The translations under genes and the position numbers were made by a program. From contig JAEWBG010000096.1 of assembly GCA_023391335.1 (NCBI GenBank), positions 1 to 64,000 on the forward strand: a DNA stretch of 64,000 nt, read 5' to 3'. The notes beneath the pieces were generated by a model that did no database searches, was not told the DNA's origin, and was given only the letters and a program-made list of their open reading frames with translations. Numbering within the stretch: the first letter of the stretch is position 1; the number at the start of each line of letters is the position of its first letter. Shown here piece after piece: positions 39,442-49,293 of the stretch. Source of the DNA: Pseudomonadota bacterium. Lineage in GTDB: Bacteria > Pseudomonadota > Gammaproteobacteria > Steroidobacterales > Steroidobacteraceae.

Positions 39442-42324
39442 ATGAGCGACTCACTTCGAGCTTTGCTCGACACCACGCCCCTCGCGGCCGGTAACGCCCC
39501 CTACGTCGAAGCCCTCTACGAACAGTACCTAGCAGATCCAGCGTCGGTCGATCCGCGCTGGCGCGAATACTTCGCGAAGCTTGCTGGGTCCGGCGCCAAC
39601 GAAACAGCACACGGTCCTATCCGGGAAGCGCTGGCGCAACGTGCGGTTTCCGCTCGCCCCGTCGCTGTTGCCGGGAGCACCGCGAGTGCTTCGGACGATT
39701 CAGCGAAACAAGGTGGTGTTGCTCGGTTGGTGCAGGTTTATTCCAATCGCGGCCATTTGTTAGCAGACATCGACCCGCTCGGATTGATGCAGCGGCCAGT
39801 GCCGGAAGTACTCGAGCTAAAACACTTCGGCTTAAGCGAGTCGGACCTCGATACCGAGTTCTACACGGGCGCTCGCACTGACGCGATTCCGAAGCGCATG
39901 AAGCTGCGCGACATGATTGCGCAGTTGAAGACAATCTTCTGCGGCCCGATCGGCGCGGAGTTTGCGCACGTTTCCAATTCAACTGAACGGCTTTGGCTAC
40001 AGAATCGATTTCTCGAGGGCCGGGTCAAGAACCGATTCAGCGCGGACGAACAAAAGAACTTCTTGAGGCATCTCACCGCGGCCGAGGGTCTCGAGGTCTA
40101 TCTCGCAACCAAGTATCCGGCGCAAAAGCGTTTCTCGCTCGAAGGCGGCGACTCGTTGATCCCGATGCTGGATGACTTGATCCAGCAGGGCGGACAACGC
40201 GGGATCGAAGAAATCGTGATCGGCATGGCCCACCGCGGACGCTTGAACGTTCTGGTGAATGTCGTCGGCAAGTCGCCCCAAGTGCTGTTCTCCGAATTCG
40301 AAGGGCACTACGACACGAACCACATGCAAGGTTCCGGTGACGTCAAGTATCACAAGGGCTTCTCCACCGACATCCGCACGCCAGCAGGCAATGTGCATGT
40401 AGCGTTGGCTTTCAATCCATCGCACTTGGAAGTGGTGAATCCCGTCGTCGAAGGATCCGTGCGTGCGCGTCAGCAGCGTCGCAACGACAGCAAGGGCGAT
40501 AAGGTCGCGCCGATTTTGATTCACGGCGATGCCGCCTTTGCGGGTCAAGGCGTCGTGATGGAAACGCTCCAGCTATCCCAAGCACGCGGCTTCTACACGG
40601 GCGGCACCGTTCACATCATCATTAACAATCAAGTTGGCTTCACGATTTCCGATCCGCGCGATTCGCGTTCGACGCTGTATTGCAGCGATGTTGCCAAGAT
40701 CATCGAAGCGCCGATTTTCCACGTGAATGGCGATGATCCGGAAGCCGTGCTCTTCGTCACGCGGCTGGCGCTGGACTATCGCATGAGGTTCCACAAGGAC
40801 GTTGTCATCGACCTCGTGTGCTACCGCAAGCGCGGTCACAACGAGGCTGATGAGCCTGCGGCGACTCAGCCCGTGATGTATCAGAAAATTCGCTCTCAGC
40901 GTACGCCGCGCCAGATCTATGCCGAGCGCTTGATTGCGGAGAAGGTGATCACCGCCGCTGAAGCCGACGAGATGGTCGAGCAATATCGCCGCGCTTTGGA
41001 CGAGGGACGTACTACGACCCGCCACGCGTTGGGAATGATCGGCAACAAACACACGGTCGATTGGAGCAAGTATCAGCACGTGTCTGATCGCGTGGAGTCT
41101 GTAGTTACAGGCGTGCGCGTCGAACAGTTACGTGAACTGGCAGGCAAGCTCACGACCTTCCCTGCGAACTTCACGCTGCATCGTCAGGTCGCGAACGTGG
41201 TCCAAGCCCGGGAAAAAATGGCCGCTGCTCAGCAGCCGCTGGATTGGGGCTTTGCCGAAACGCTGGCGTACGCGACGTTGCTCACCGAGGGCTACGAGGT
41301 CCGCATCGTCGGTCAGGACAGCGGTCGCGGTACATTTTTCCATCGTCACGCGGTTTGGCACGATCAGACGAGCGGCGATACCTACATTCCGCTCGCGAAC
41401 CTCTCTCCTTCGCAACCGCGCTTCAATGTGATCGATTCGCTCCTCTCCGAAGAAGCGGTGATGGGATTCGAGTACGGGTTCTCGACGACCGAACCTAACT
41501 GCCTGAACATCTGGGAAGGGCAGTTTGGCGATTTCGCGAACGGCGCCCAAGTGATCATCGATCAGTTCATTAGCTCGGGCGAAGCGAAATGGGGTCGGTT
41601 GTGCGGACTCACGTTGTTCTTGCCGCACGGTTATGAAGGACAGGGGCCGGAGCATTCCTCGGCACGCCTCGAACGTTTCTTGCAGCTCTGTGCAGAGCAG
41701 AACATGCAAGTGTGCGTACCCTCCACACCGGCGCAGATGTTCCACATGCTGCGTCGGCAGATGCGCCAGAACTTCCGCAAGCCGCTCATCGTGATGACGC
41801 CGAAGAGCTTGCTGCGGCACAAGCTGTCGGTCTCCTCGCTCGAGGACCTCACTCACGGCGGTTTCCGCAATGTCATCGATGAAGTCGACGACATTCAACC
41901 CTCGCACGTCACACGTGTGGTGTTCTGCTCGGGCAAGGTCTACTTCGATTTGCTCGATTCCCGCAGGGCCGACGCCTTGCACAACATCGCGCTGGTCCGC
42001 ATCGAACAGCTTTATCCATTTCCGATCGAAGAATATGCGGCCACCCTTCGCAAGTACGCCAATGCTCGCGAAATCGTGTGGTGCCAAGAGGAGCCGCAAA
42101 ACCAGGGAGGCTGGTATCAGATCCGTCATCGCCTGCAAGAAGGGCTCGGCAAAGATCAGCAGTTGCTGTACGCCGGACGTGCGCCGGCGGCCGCGCCCGC
42201 TGCAGGTATTTTCCAAATGCATGTCGATCAGCAGCAGGGGCTCGTCGACGCCGCGTTGCGTTCCACCAGTACCGAAGAATCCGTGCGTCAGACGACTCGT
42301 CTGAAAGCTGCAGCAAAGAAATAG
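39442..42324 (+). CDS. sucA: 2-oxoglutarate dehydrogenase E1 component
   Basis: A 960-aa thiamine-diphosphate enzyme that decarboxylates 2-oxoglutarate in the TCA cycle. It starts with the E1o-specific N-terminal segment (YVEALYEQYLADPASVDPRWREYF, cited in part) that binds E2. The TPP domain follows with EEIVIGMAHRGRLNVLVNVVGK, GDVKYHKGF and HINGDDPEA-type VNGDDPEAVLFV, then the pyrimidine-binding domain (GQDSGRGTFFHRHAV, YEGQGPEHSSARLERFLQL). The length matches E. coli SucA (933) with small insertions. sucB follows 9 bp later. Confidence 0.98.
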   Translation: MSDSLRALLDTTPLAAGNAPYVEALYEQYLADPASVDPRWREYFAKLAGSGANETAHGPIREALAQRAVSARPVAVAGSTASASDDSAKQGGVARLVQVYSNRGHLLADIDPLGLMQRPVPEVLELKHFGLSESDLDTEFYTGARTDAIPKRMKLRDMIAQLKTIFCGPIGAEFAHVSNSTERLWLQNRFLEGRVKNRFSADEQKNFLRHLTAAEGLEVYLATKYPAQKRFSLEGGDSLIPMLDDLIQQGGQRGIEEIVIGMAHRGRLNVLVNVVGKSPQVLFSEFEGHYDTNHMQGSGDVKYHKGFSTDIRTPAGNVHVALAFNPSHLEVVNPVVEGSVRARQQRRNDSKGDKVAPILIHGDAAFAGQGVVMETLQLSQARGFYTGGTVHIIINNQVGFTISDPRDSRSTLYCSDVAKIIEAPIFHVNGDDPEAVLFVTRLALDYRMRFHKDVVIDLVCYRKRGHNEADEPAATQPVMYQKIRSQRTPRQIYAERLIAEKVITAAEADEMVEQYRRALDEGRTTTRHALGMIGNKHTVDWSKYQHVSDRVESVVTGVRVEQLRELAGKLTTFPANFTLHRQVANVVQAREKMAAAQQPLDWGFAETLAYATLLTEGYEVRIVGQDSGRGTFFHRHAVWHDQTSGDTYIPLANLSPSQPRFNVIDSLLSEEAVMGFEYGFSTTEPNCLNIWEGQFGDFANGAQVIIDQFISSGEAKWGRLCGLTLFLPHGYEGQGPEHSSARLERFLQLCAEQNMQVCVPSTPAQMFHMLRRQMRQNFRKPLIVMTPKSLLRHKLSVSSLEDLTHGGFRNVIDEVDDIQPSHVTRVVFCSGKVYFDLLDSRRADALHNIALVRIEQLYPFPIEEYAATLRKYANAREIVWCQEEPQNQGGWYQIRHRLQEGLGKDQQLLYAGRAPAAAPAAGIFQMHVDQQQGLVDAALRSTSTEESVRQTTRLKAAAKK

Positions 42325-42333
42325 GACAAGTAC

Positions 42334-43542
42334 ATGAGCATTGAAGTGAAGGTCCCGCAACTACCCGAATCGGTCGCCGATGCGACACTGGTTGCGTGGC
42401 ACAAGAAGCCGGGCGACAGCGTCGGGCGCGATGAAAATCTCGTCGATCTCGAGACCGACAAGGTGGTACTCGAAGTGCCGGCGCCTTCGGCAGGCGTCAT
42501 CAAAGAGTTGAAGGTCGCTAACGGTGCAACCGTGACGAGCGGTCAAGTGCTCGCGATATTGGAAGCAGGGGCTACTGCCGAAGCGGCGCCCAAGGCAGCC
42601 GCGGCTGCGGAGAAATCTGCGCCTGCGGCTGAGGCCAAATCTGCTGCTGCGGCGGCGAAGCTTGCGCCGGCAGCAAAGCGGATGGTCGAAGAACACAAAC
42701 TCGATGCCGGTCAGATTTCAGGCAGCGGTCGCGATGGCCGTGTCACCAAGGGTGATGTAATTCAGCATCTCTCGGGAAAAGATTCCGCTGCTCCCGCAAA
42801 GACGAAACCGGCTGCAGTTCAGTTGCCCTCTGTAGGTGGCGGGCGCAACGAGCAACGCGTCCCGATGACGCGTCTGCGTGCACGCATTGCCGAGCGCTTG
42901 ATCCAGGCGCAGTCGACAGCAGCGATGCTGACCACGTTCAACGAAGTGGACCTCACCGCGATCAACGAGATCCGTGCTCGATACAAGGACAAGTTCGAGA
43001 AATCGCACGGCGTGAAGCTCGGCTTCATGTCGTTCTTCGTGAAAGCAGCCATCGAAGCATTGCGGCGTTTCCCTGCCGTGAATGCATCGATCGACGGCAA
43101 CGATATCGTCTATCACGAGTTCTACGATATCGGCGTCGCGGTCTCGACCGATCGCGGCTTGATGGTGCCGGTGCTGCGTAACGCAGAGAACATGTCCTTT
43201 GCGGAAATCGAAAAGTCCGTTGGCGCCTATGCGACCAAGGCTCGTGAAGGCACGATCACGCTGGAAGAACTCACCGGCGGCACATTCACGCTCACCAATG
43301 GCGGCGTGTTCGGATCGTTGATGTCTACCCCGATTCTGAATCCACCGCAGGTCGCCATCCTCGGCATGCACAAGATTCAGGAGCGCCCGATGGTCATCAA
43401 TGGCGAGATCAAGATTCGTCCGATGATGTACCTCGCGCTGACCTACGATCATCGCATCGTAGACGGCCGCGAGTCGGTGCAATTCTTGGTTGCGATCAAG
43501 GATGCGCTGGAAGATCCGGCACGTCTGCTGTTGCAGCTCTAG
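42334..43542 (+). CDS. sucB: Dihydrolipoamide succinyltransferase, E2 of 2-oxoglutarate dehydrogenase
   Basis: A 402-aa core subunit of the complex. One N-terminal lipoyl domain with the lipoylation site in ETDKVVLEV (Lys near 43), an Ala-rich linker (about 80-110), a peripheral-subunit-binding domain (PAAKRMVEEHKLDAGQISGSG) and a catalytic acyltransferase domain ending with TYDHRIVDGRESVQFLVAIK (active-site His). It lies between sucA and lpd; a heptamer inverted repeat separates it from lpd. Confidence 0.97.
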   Translation: MSIEVKVPQLPESVADATLVAWHKKPGDSVGRDENLVDLETDKVVLEVPAPSAGVIKELKVANGATVTSGQVLAILEAGATAEAAPKAAAAAEKSAPAAEAKSAAAAAKLAPAAKRMVEEHKLDAGQISGSGRDGRVTKGDVIQHLSGKDSAAPAKTKPAAVQLPSVGGGRNEQRVPMTRLRARIAERLIQAQSTAAMLTTFNEVDLTAINEIRARYKDKFEKSHGVKLGFMSFFVKAAIEALRRFPAVNASIDGNDIVYHEFYDIGVAVSTDRGLMVPVLRNAENMSFAEIEKSVGAYATKAREGTITLEELTGGTFTLTNGGVFGSLMSTPILNPPQVAILGMHKIQERPMVINGEIKIRPMMYLALTYDHRIVDGRESVQFLVAIKDALEDPARLLLQL

Positions 43543-43548
43543 GAAGAA

Positions 43549-43647
43549 GCGGATAGTGACTTGCGGATAGCGGATAGTCAGAGAAAGACTTTTCCGCGAC
43601 CCGCATCTGCACCTATCCGCTATCCGCAATCCGCTAGTCACTTAGGT
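43549..43647. repeat. Inverted heptamer array between sucB and lpd
   Basis: Left: GCGGATA, GTGACTT, GCGGATA, GCGGATA, GTCAGAG (43549-43583). Right: CTATCCG, CTATCCG, CAATCCG, CTAGTCA, CTTAGGT (43613-43647). The arms pair. The right edge CTAGTCACTTAGG precedes the lpd start by 8 bp, almost the same arrangement as in front of pheT (4744-4780), 39 kb away. Confidence 0.85.
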
Positions 43648-43654
43648 TATTTCC

Positions 43655-45079
43655 ATGTCTCAATACGACGTCATCGTCATCGGCGGCGGCCCAGCGGGCT
43701 ATCCCTGCGCGATCCGGGCGGGTCAGAACAAGCTCAAGGTCGCCTGCATCGACGAGTGGCAGAACAAGGATGGCTCGTATGCCTTCGGCGGAACGTGTTT
43801 GAACGCGGGATGCATTCCTTCGAAGGCACTGCTGGAGTCCTCTGAGCTGTATCACCGCGCTCAGCACGAGTTTGCGGTGCACGGCATCAAGATTGGCGAT
43901 GTGAGCTTCGATGTGGGTGCGATGCAGAAGCGCCGCGCTCAGATCGTAAAGCAATCCACCCAGGGCATTTCGTTCCTGTTCAAGGGTGCAGGTGTGACCG
44001 GCTTGCAAGGGCACGGCAAGTACCTCGGCAACGGCAAGGTCGAGTTCACGAGCAAAGACGGCAAGAAGGAAGAGCTCACGGCGCAGCACGTTGTGTTGGC
44101 ATCCGGTTCGAGCCCGACGGAGTTGAAGAGCCTGCCGTTCGATGGCAAGCAAGTGGTCGACTCGTGGGGTGCGCTCGAGTTCGATAGCGTGCCGAAGAAG
44201 CTCGGCGTGATCGGTGCGGGCGTGATCGGCTTGGAACTCGGCAGCGTGTGGCGCCGGCTGGGTGCTGAAGTGGTCGTGCTCGAGGCGCTCGATACCTTTC
44301 TGCCGATGACGGATGGCGCGGTCTCGAAAGAGGCTCTCAAACACTATAAGAAGCTCGGCCTCGATATTCGGCTCGGCGCGAAAGTCAGCGGCGCGGACAA
44401 GTCCGCAAACGGCGTGACGCTCAAGTACACCGATGCGAACGGCGAAGGCTCGGTGACGGTCGACAAAGTCGTCGTCGCGATTGGCCGTCGTCCTTATACG
44501 AAGGATTTGCTTGCCGATGGTACCGGCGTGCAATTGGATGAACGCGGCTTCGTGAAAGTCGATCACGACTGCAAGACCAACGTGCCGAATGTGTGGGCGG
44601 TCGGCGATCTCGTACGCGGGCCGATGCTCGCGCACAAGGGCAAGGAAGAGGGCGTGATGGTTGCGGACCTGATCGCGGGCAAAGTCGCCGAAGTGAATTA
44701 CAAGACCATTCCTTCCGTGATCTACACCGCGCCTGAAATCGCATGGGTCGGACAGACCGAAGAAGAAGTGAAGAAGAGCGGCCGTGCGTACAAAGTGGGC
44801 CAATTCCCCTTCCTGGCGAGCGGCCGTGCGCGCGCAATGGAGGCGACTGCGGGGTTCTGCAAAGTGATCTCCGCCACGGATGATGACGAGATCCTGGGCG
44901 TTCACATCATCGGTCCGATGGCAGGCGAACTGATCGCCGAAGCGGTGCTAGCAATGGAGTACTCGGCGAGCACGGAAGATCTGCAGCGGACGATTCATGC
45001 TCATCCGACGCTGTCTGAGGCGCTGCACGAAGCCGCATTGAACGCCGACAAGATCGCGATCGATATCGGCAATCGATAA
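43655..45079 (+). CDS. lpd: Dihydrolipoyl dehydrogenase, E3
   Basis: A 474-aa FAD-dependent disulfide oxidoreductase that reoxidises lipoyl groups of E2. FAD-binding VIVIGGGPAGYPCAIRA, redox-active disulfide GGTCLNAGCIPSKALL (Cys near 49 and 54), NAD-binding GVIGAGVIGLELGSVW, second FAD motif NVWAVGDLVRGPMLAHKG and the catalytic His-Glu pair in HAHPTLSEALHEAAL. All key residues are present. It completes the sucA-sucB-lpd set and may also serve pyruvate dehydrogenase or glycine cleavage, as is common. Confidence 0.97.
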   Translation: MSQYDVIVIGGGPAGYPCAIRAGQNKLKVACIDEWQNKDGSYAFGGTCLNAGCIPSKALLESSELYHRAQHEFAVHGIKIGDVSFDVGAMQKRRAQIVKQSTQGISFLFKGAGVTGLQGHGKYLGNGKVEFTSKDGKKEELTAQHVVLASGSSPTELKSLPFDGKQVVDSWGALEFDSVPKKLGVIGAGVIGLELGSVWRRLGAEVVVLEALDTFLPMTDGAVSKEALKHYKKLGLDIRLGAKVSGADKSANGVTLKYTDANGEGSVTVDKVVVAIGRRPYTKDLLADGTGVQLDERGFVKVDHDCKTNVPNVWAVGDLVRGPMLAHKGKEEGVMVADLIAGKVAEVNYKTIPSVIYTAPEIAWVGQTEEEVKKSGRAYKVGQFPFLASGRARAMEATAGFCKVISATDDDEILGVHIIGPMAGELIAEAVLAMEYSASTEDLQRTIHAHPTLSEALHEAALNADKIAIDIGNR

Positions 45080-45100
45080 CACGCCTAAAGGCGAGCAGCG

Positions 45101-46408
45101 ATGTCGAGAAACCCCGATTCGCTGCTCGCTCGTGAGTTAGGCGTCCGCCAGCTCGCGGCCAATATCTTCAACTACACAGTCGGCAGCGGCATCTTTGCGC
45201 TGCCCGCGTTCGCCGTTCTGCAACTCGGGTCGGCGGCGCCACTGGCCTATCTGACGTGCGCGGTGGTGATCGGCCTCGTCGTGATGTGCTTCGCCGAAGC
45301 GGGTAGCAGAGTCGATTCCACCGGAGGCCCCTACGCGTACGTCGAGACGGCGCTAGGCCCATTCGTCGGATTCGTCGCCGGATGCTTGGTGCTATCTACG
45401 GGAACCTCAGCGGCAGCCGGGATTTTCAGTTTGCTCGCCCGCTCCGTCGTGAAGTTGGTTCCCGCGGCACCCGCTTGGATTACGCCGGCTATCATCATTG
45501 CGCTCGTGGTTACGCTCGTTTCGATCAACGTCAGAGGAGTCAAGACGGGCGCACGAGTCATCGAGGCAATGACCGTCATTAAGCTCGTGCCATTGCTTGG
45601 CTTCGTGGCCGTGGGAGTGTTCTTTGTTCGCCCGCCGAATTGGGTCTGGGAGAACGTGCCATCTCTTGCACAGGTGCTGAGCACCTCCGGCATCGTCCTG
45701 TTCGCATTCTCTGGAATAGAAGGATCGCTGGTCCCGAGCGGCGAGGTTAGAAATCCCTCCCGCTCCGTGCCACGTGCTGCACTTCTCGCTTTGAGCGCAG
45801 TGACATTGCTGTATCTGGCGGTGCAGTTCGTTGCGCTCGGTGCCCAGGGCCTGGCACTCGCTGACGATCGCACCACACCGTTAGCTTCAGCGGCTTCGCA
45901 TATGGTGGGTCCCACAGGTCGCAGCATCATGATTGTCGCTGCGGTGATCTCGATGACCGGCTATCTGAGTGCGAACGTGTTGTCCGAGCCTCGCGGTGTG
46001 TTCGCTTTCAGTCGCGATGGTTTTCTGCCGCGCTTCTTGTCGACTGTGCATCCGCGCTTTCGCACGCCGCACTATGCGATCTACATCTACGGCGCAGTGG
46101 TGACGGCAATTGCGCTGTCCGGCACATTCGAACAACTCGCTACCTTCTCGAATCTCGCAGCGCTGATGCTGTACTTCCTCGTTGCCATCTCTGCGTGGCA
46201 ACTGCGTCGCCGCGATGTACGCAGCGATGGCGAACCCTTCACGCCGCCTGGCGGCGCGGCTGTGAACGTCGCCGCATGCGTCGCCGTCGCGTTGGTCTTC
46301 TATCAAACCGTCGAACGCACGCAGTTCTTATGGCTGCTTGGCGTTCTGGTTTTGATCTGCGCGCTTTATGGCATTAGAGGATTAAGAGGTAACACAAAGA
46401 GCACATAG
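45101..46408 (+). CDS. APC-superfamily amino-acid permease
   Basis: A 435-aa membrane protein with about 12 predicted helices. TM1 carries the substrate-binding NYTVGSGIFALPAF motif typical of the superfamily. Later helices include LAYLTCAVVIGLVVMCFAEAGS and FAFSGIEGSLVPSGEVRNPSRSVPRA (cited in pieces). It starts 21 bp after lpd. The last residues (GNTKST) are encoded inside the repeat element that begins at about 46391, so the C-terminus has probably been shaped by that insertion. The transported amino acid is not known. Confidence 0.9.
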   Translation: MSRNPDSLLARELGVRQLAANIFNYTVGSGIFALPAFAVLQLGSAAPLAYLTCAVVIGLVVMCFAEAGSRVDSTGGPYAYVETALGPFVGFVAGCLVLSTGTSAAAGIFSLLARSVVKLVPAAPAWITPAIIIALVVTLVSINVRGVKTGARVIEAMTVIKLVPLLGFVAVGVFFVRPPNWVWENVPSLAQVLSTSGIVLFAFSGIEGSLVPSGEVRNPSRSVPRAALLALSAVTLLYLAVQFVALGAQGLALADDRTTPLASAASHMVGPTGRSIMIVAAVISMTGYLSANVLSEPRGVFAFSRDGFLPRFLSTVHPRFRTPHYAIYIYGAVVTAIALSGTFEQLATFSNLAALMLYFLVAISAWQLRRRDVRSDGEPFTPPGGAAVNVAACVAVALVFYQTVERTQFLWLLGVLVLICALYGIRGLRGNTKST

Positions 46409-46497
46409 ATAAACAAAGAACAAAAAAGACAAAGAGAACGTCTTTCCACTATTTCTCTTTGTGCGCTCTGTTTTTCTTTGTGATCTTTGCGTTGCTC
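46391..46497. repeat. Inverted A/T-rich short-repeat element between permease and relA
   Basis: The left arm (46391-46440) is a loose array of ACAAAGA-type words. The right arm (46452-46497) carries the complementary TCTCTTTGT, CTTTGTG and CTTTGCG words. The left arm includes the permease stop codon. Located between convergent genes, it could end transcription from both sides. Confidence 0.75.
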
Positions 46498-46509
46498 TAA
46501 CTCTTGCTC

Positions 46510-48645
46510 TTAAACTCTTCTGCGCGCGCTCAAAACATTCGGTAGGCCCTGAAGCCGAGCGAGCACGCGAGAGAGCTCTTCGAGATCCTGAACCGTGATG
46601 CGAAGGTTCATGTCGGCGACGCCGTCGCCTTCGTGAGTCACAGTATTCATCGCATGAATGTTGATCTTCGAATCGGCGAGCACTGCGCTGATGTCACGTA
46701 GTAGGCCGCGGCGATCGAAGGCTCTGACGTTCACGTCGACGGGGAACGCGCGATCGGACGCAGCTCCCCATTCGACTGCAATTACACGTTCCGGGTGAGC
46801 AGTGTGGAGTCGCTTTAGGTTCGGGCAGTCCTCGCGATGGATGCTGACGCCGCGACCCAATGTGATGTAGCCGGCAATCGGTTCGGGTGGAACGGGTCCG
46901 CAGCATCGCGCGAAATTGGACAAGAGATCGCCGACGCCTTCGATCGTGATGCCCGCAGTGTCCTTGGGGCGCGCCGCAGGTTTGCGGGGAACAGGCGAGG
47001 GCAGTTCCTGCGGTTTCGCGCGACGAAGAATCGCGCCGCTAATTTGCGCCGCATTGACTTCGCCTTCGCCGATGGCTTGATAGAGCTGCTCGGCGTTCGT
47101 GAAGTTGAATTCGCTGATGAGTTCCGGAAGCGACACGCTGTGAATCGCCAGCCGTTGCAACTCGCGTTCGAGAATCTGGCGCCCTTGCTGTCGGTTCTGT
47201 TCTTCATCCAGCTTGCGAAACCATGCACGGACCTTGCTCCGATTGCGTGGCGATGCAAGATAGCCGAGTGAAGGCACGAGCCAATCTCGGCTTGGATTCA
47301 ACTGCTTACCTGTGATGATCTCGACCTGATCGCCGTTTTGGAGTTGCTGATTCAGCGGGACCATGCGGCCGTTCACTTTTGCGCCCCGACAGCGATGGCC
47401 GAGATCCGTGTGCAAGTGATATGCGAAATCCAAGGGCGTCGCCCCGCGAGGCAGATCGACGACTTCGCCGCGTGGCGAGAGCGCATATACGCGATCTTCG
47501 AAGACTTCGGAGCGCACGCGCTCCAGGAAGTCGCCGTCGGTCTCCGCATCCTTCTCTCCAGGTTCGAGAATCTGCCGCAGCCAGACGATCTTTTGTTCGT
47601 AAGCCGGATTTGCGCGGCCGCCTTCCTTGTATCGCCAGTGAGCTGCGACGCCGAGCTCGGCGTGTTCATGCATTTCGAAGGTGCGGATTTGGATTTCCAG
47701 CGGCAATTTGCCCGGGCCGATGACCGCGGTGTGCAGCGACCTGTAGAGATTATCTTTGGGGGTGGCGATGTAGTCATCGAACTCACCCGGGATGTACGAC
47801 CACAGACCATGCACGACGCCGAGCGCCGCATAGCAATCTGCAATCGAATCGACCAGCACACGCACGGCGCGGATGTCGTAGAGCTGATCGAACGACAGAC
47901 CTTTGCGCTGCATCTTCTTCCAGATGCTGTAGATGTGCTTCGGGCGACCGGCGACATCCGCCTTGATGTTGGCCTTTGCGAGTTCAGCCTGTAGCTGCGC
48001 TTTGACATCCTCGATATAACGTTCGCGATCGACACGTTTGGCGGCCAGCCAGCCTGCGACTCGCTTGTAGTTTTCAGGTTCCAGGAAGCGGAAGCTCAAA
48101 TCCTCCAACTCCCACTTCACTTGCCACACGCCCAGCCGGTTCGCGAGCGGGGCATAGATCTCGCGGACTTCGTAGGCAGTCTGCTCGCGCTCGGCAGGCG
48201 GAGCATCTTTGCTTTCCCGTAGGCGATGCAATTCGACGGCGAGCTTGATCAGCACGAGCCGCGGATCGGTCACAATTGCGAGCAGCATCTTGCGCAACGC
48301 TTCGGCTTGATTCGGTGATAGCCCTCCCGGCGTGCGCGTTGGCGTTGCCAGTGTGAATGTACCGAGCCGCATGAGCTCCGATGCGATGCGAACCGAATTC
48401 GACTCCTTGCTGGACAGGGCCTTCTCAGCAGCCAGGGCGCCGCTGTCAATCAGCGAATAGAGCAGGGTGCCATCGAGCATTTCCTCGTCGTCGGTTAAAT
48501 CCGCGACGATCAGAGCGATGGCCCGGGCGCGAGCCGCATGGGACGACGATGGGTCGACCGACAACGACGCCAGGCCTGAGCGGATTCGCTCTTCGGCGCG
48601 CGTAAGTCGCGGATTCGAATCGGCGGTGAGATCGGCGGATTGCAT
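46510..48645 (-). CDS. relA: GTP pyrophosphokinase (stringent response)
   Basis: A 711-aa ribosome-associated (p)ppGpp synthetase. The N-terminal HD region is degenerate: LLYSLIDSG stands for the HDxxED motif and KLAVELHRLRE for KLADRLHNMR, so hydrolase activity is not expected. The synthetase domain has GRPKHIYSIWKKM, YDIRAVRVLV and the EFDDY motif of RelA-type enzymes. TGS (VYALSPRGEVVDLPRGATPLDFAYHLHTDLG, cited in part), a zinc-finger region (NFARCCGPVPPEPIAGY, HREDCPNL) and a C-terminal ACT domain follow. These features separate RelA from the bifunctional SpoT. Confidence 0.95.
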   Translation of the reverse strand: MQSADLTADSNPRLTRAEERIRSGLASLSVDPSSSHAARARAIALIVADLTDDEEMLDGTLLYSLIDSGALAAEKALSSKESNSVRIASELMRLGTFTLATPTRTPGGLSPNQAEALRKMLLAIVTDPRLVLIKLAVELHRLRESKDAPPAEREQTAYEVREIYAPLANRLGVWQVKWELEDLSFRFLEPENYKRVAGWLAAKRVDRERYIEDVKAQLQAELAKANIKADVAGRPKHIYSIWKKMQRKGLSFDQLYDIRAVRVLVDSIADCYAALGVVHGLWSYIPGEFDDYIATPKDNLYRSLHTAVIGPGKLPLEIQIRTFEMHEHAELGVAAHWRYKEGGRANPAYEQKIVWLRQILEPGEKDAETDGDFLERVRSEVFEDRVYALSPRGEVVDLPRGATPLDFAYHLHTDLGHRCRGAKVNGRMVPLNQQLQNGDQVEIITGKQLNPSRDWLVPSLGYLASPRNRSKVRAWFRKLDEEQNRQQGRQILERELQRLAIHSVSLPELISEFNFTNAEQLYQAIGEGEVNAAQISGAILRRAKPQELPSPVPRKPAARPKDTAGITIEGVGDLLSNFARCCGPVPPEPIAGYITLGRGVSIHREDCPNLKRLHTAHPERVIAVEWGAASDRAFPVDVNVRAFDRRGLLRDISAVLADSKINIHAMNTVTHEGDGVADMNLRITVQDLEELSRVLARLQGLPNVLSARRRV

Positions 48646-48732
48646 GCTCTTGCCGTATCATACCCGCCGCCGAAGAGTTCACCGCAGCGGAGCATTTTCT
48701 TGCGCAGAGTCAGGCGGCCGCAAAGCCTCGCC

Positions 48733-49293
48733 ATGTTGGCAAGCTACAAACGTCCAAGCTCGCGAGAGCTGGGTGTGCTGCCCGCCGAAGTACGCATTCT
48801 GGGATTGGATCCGGGCTCGCTGCGTACCGGATTTGCCGTGGTCGAAACTCGCGGTACCGAGGTCAAATATCTCGTGAGCGGTGCGATTCGCACGTCGGGC
48901 GACTCGTTCGCCGGCAGACTGCAGGAAATCTTCGCCGGCGTGGACAAACTCAGTGCCGAGTTCAAGCCGGACGAAGTGGCGATCGAACGGGTGTTCATGC
49001 ATCGCAATGCCGATAGCGCCCTGAAGCTTGGTCAAGCACGAGGTGCGGCGCTCAGCGCCACGTTCTCGTTGCGTCCGCGCGTATTCGAATACGCCCCACG
49101 CGAAGTGAAGTTGGCTGTCGTTGGCAGTGGGGCGGCGGAGAAAGAACAAGTGCAATTGATGGTCAAACGACTGCTGAACATCTCTGGACCGCTGGGAGCG
49201 GATGCCGCGGACGCCTTGGCGATTGCGCTGTGTCATGCGCATTCGCGAAAAATCCGTGCGATGACGGCAGCCATGTTGAGTTCGTCGCAATGA
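48733..49293 (+). CDS. ruvC: Holliday junction endonuclease RuvC
   Basis: A 186-aa RNase-H-fold resolvase acting with RuvAB. Catalytic acidic residues lie in ILGLDPGSLRTG (first Asp), EVAIERVFM (Glu) and GADAADALAIALCHAH (last Asp pair). ATG 48733 gives a 186-aa protein with about 18 residues before the conserved RILGLDPG; the open frame extends to 48640 but that part overlaps the relA promoter region. It overlaps ruvA by 4 bp. No yebC-type gene precedes it, so the order is relA / ruvC-ruvA-ruvB. Confidence 0.95.
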   Translation: MLASYKRPSSRELGVLPAEVRILGLDPGSLRTGFAVVETRGTEVKYLVSGAIRTSGDSFAGRLQEIFAGVDKLSAEFKPDEVAIERVFMHRNADSALKLGQARGAALSATFSLRPRVFEYAPREVKLAVVGSGAAEKEQVQLMVKRLLNISGPLGADAADALAIALCHAHSRKIRAMTAAMLSSSQ

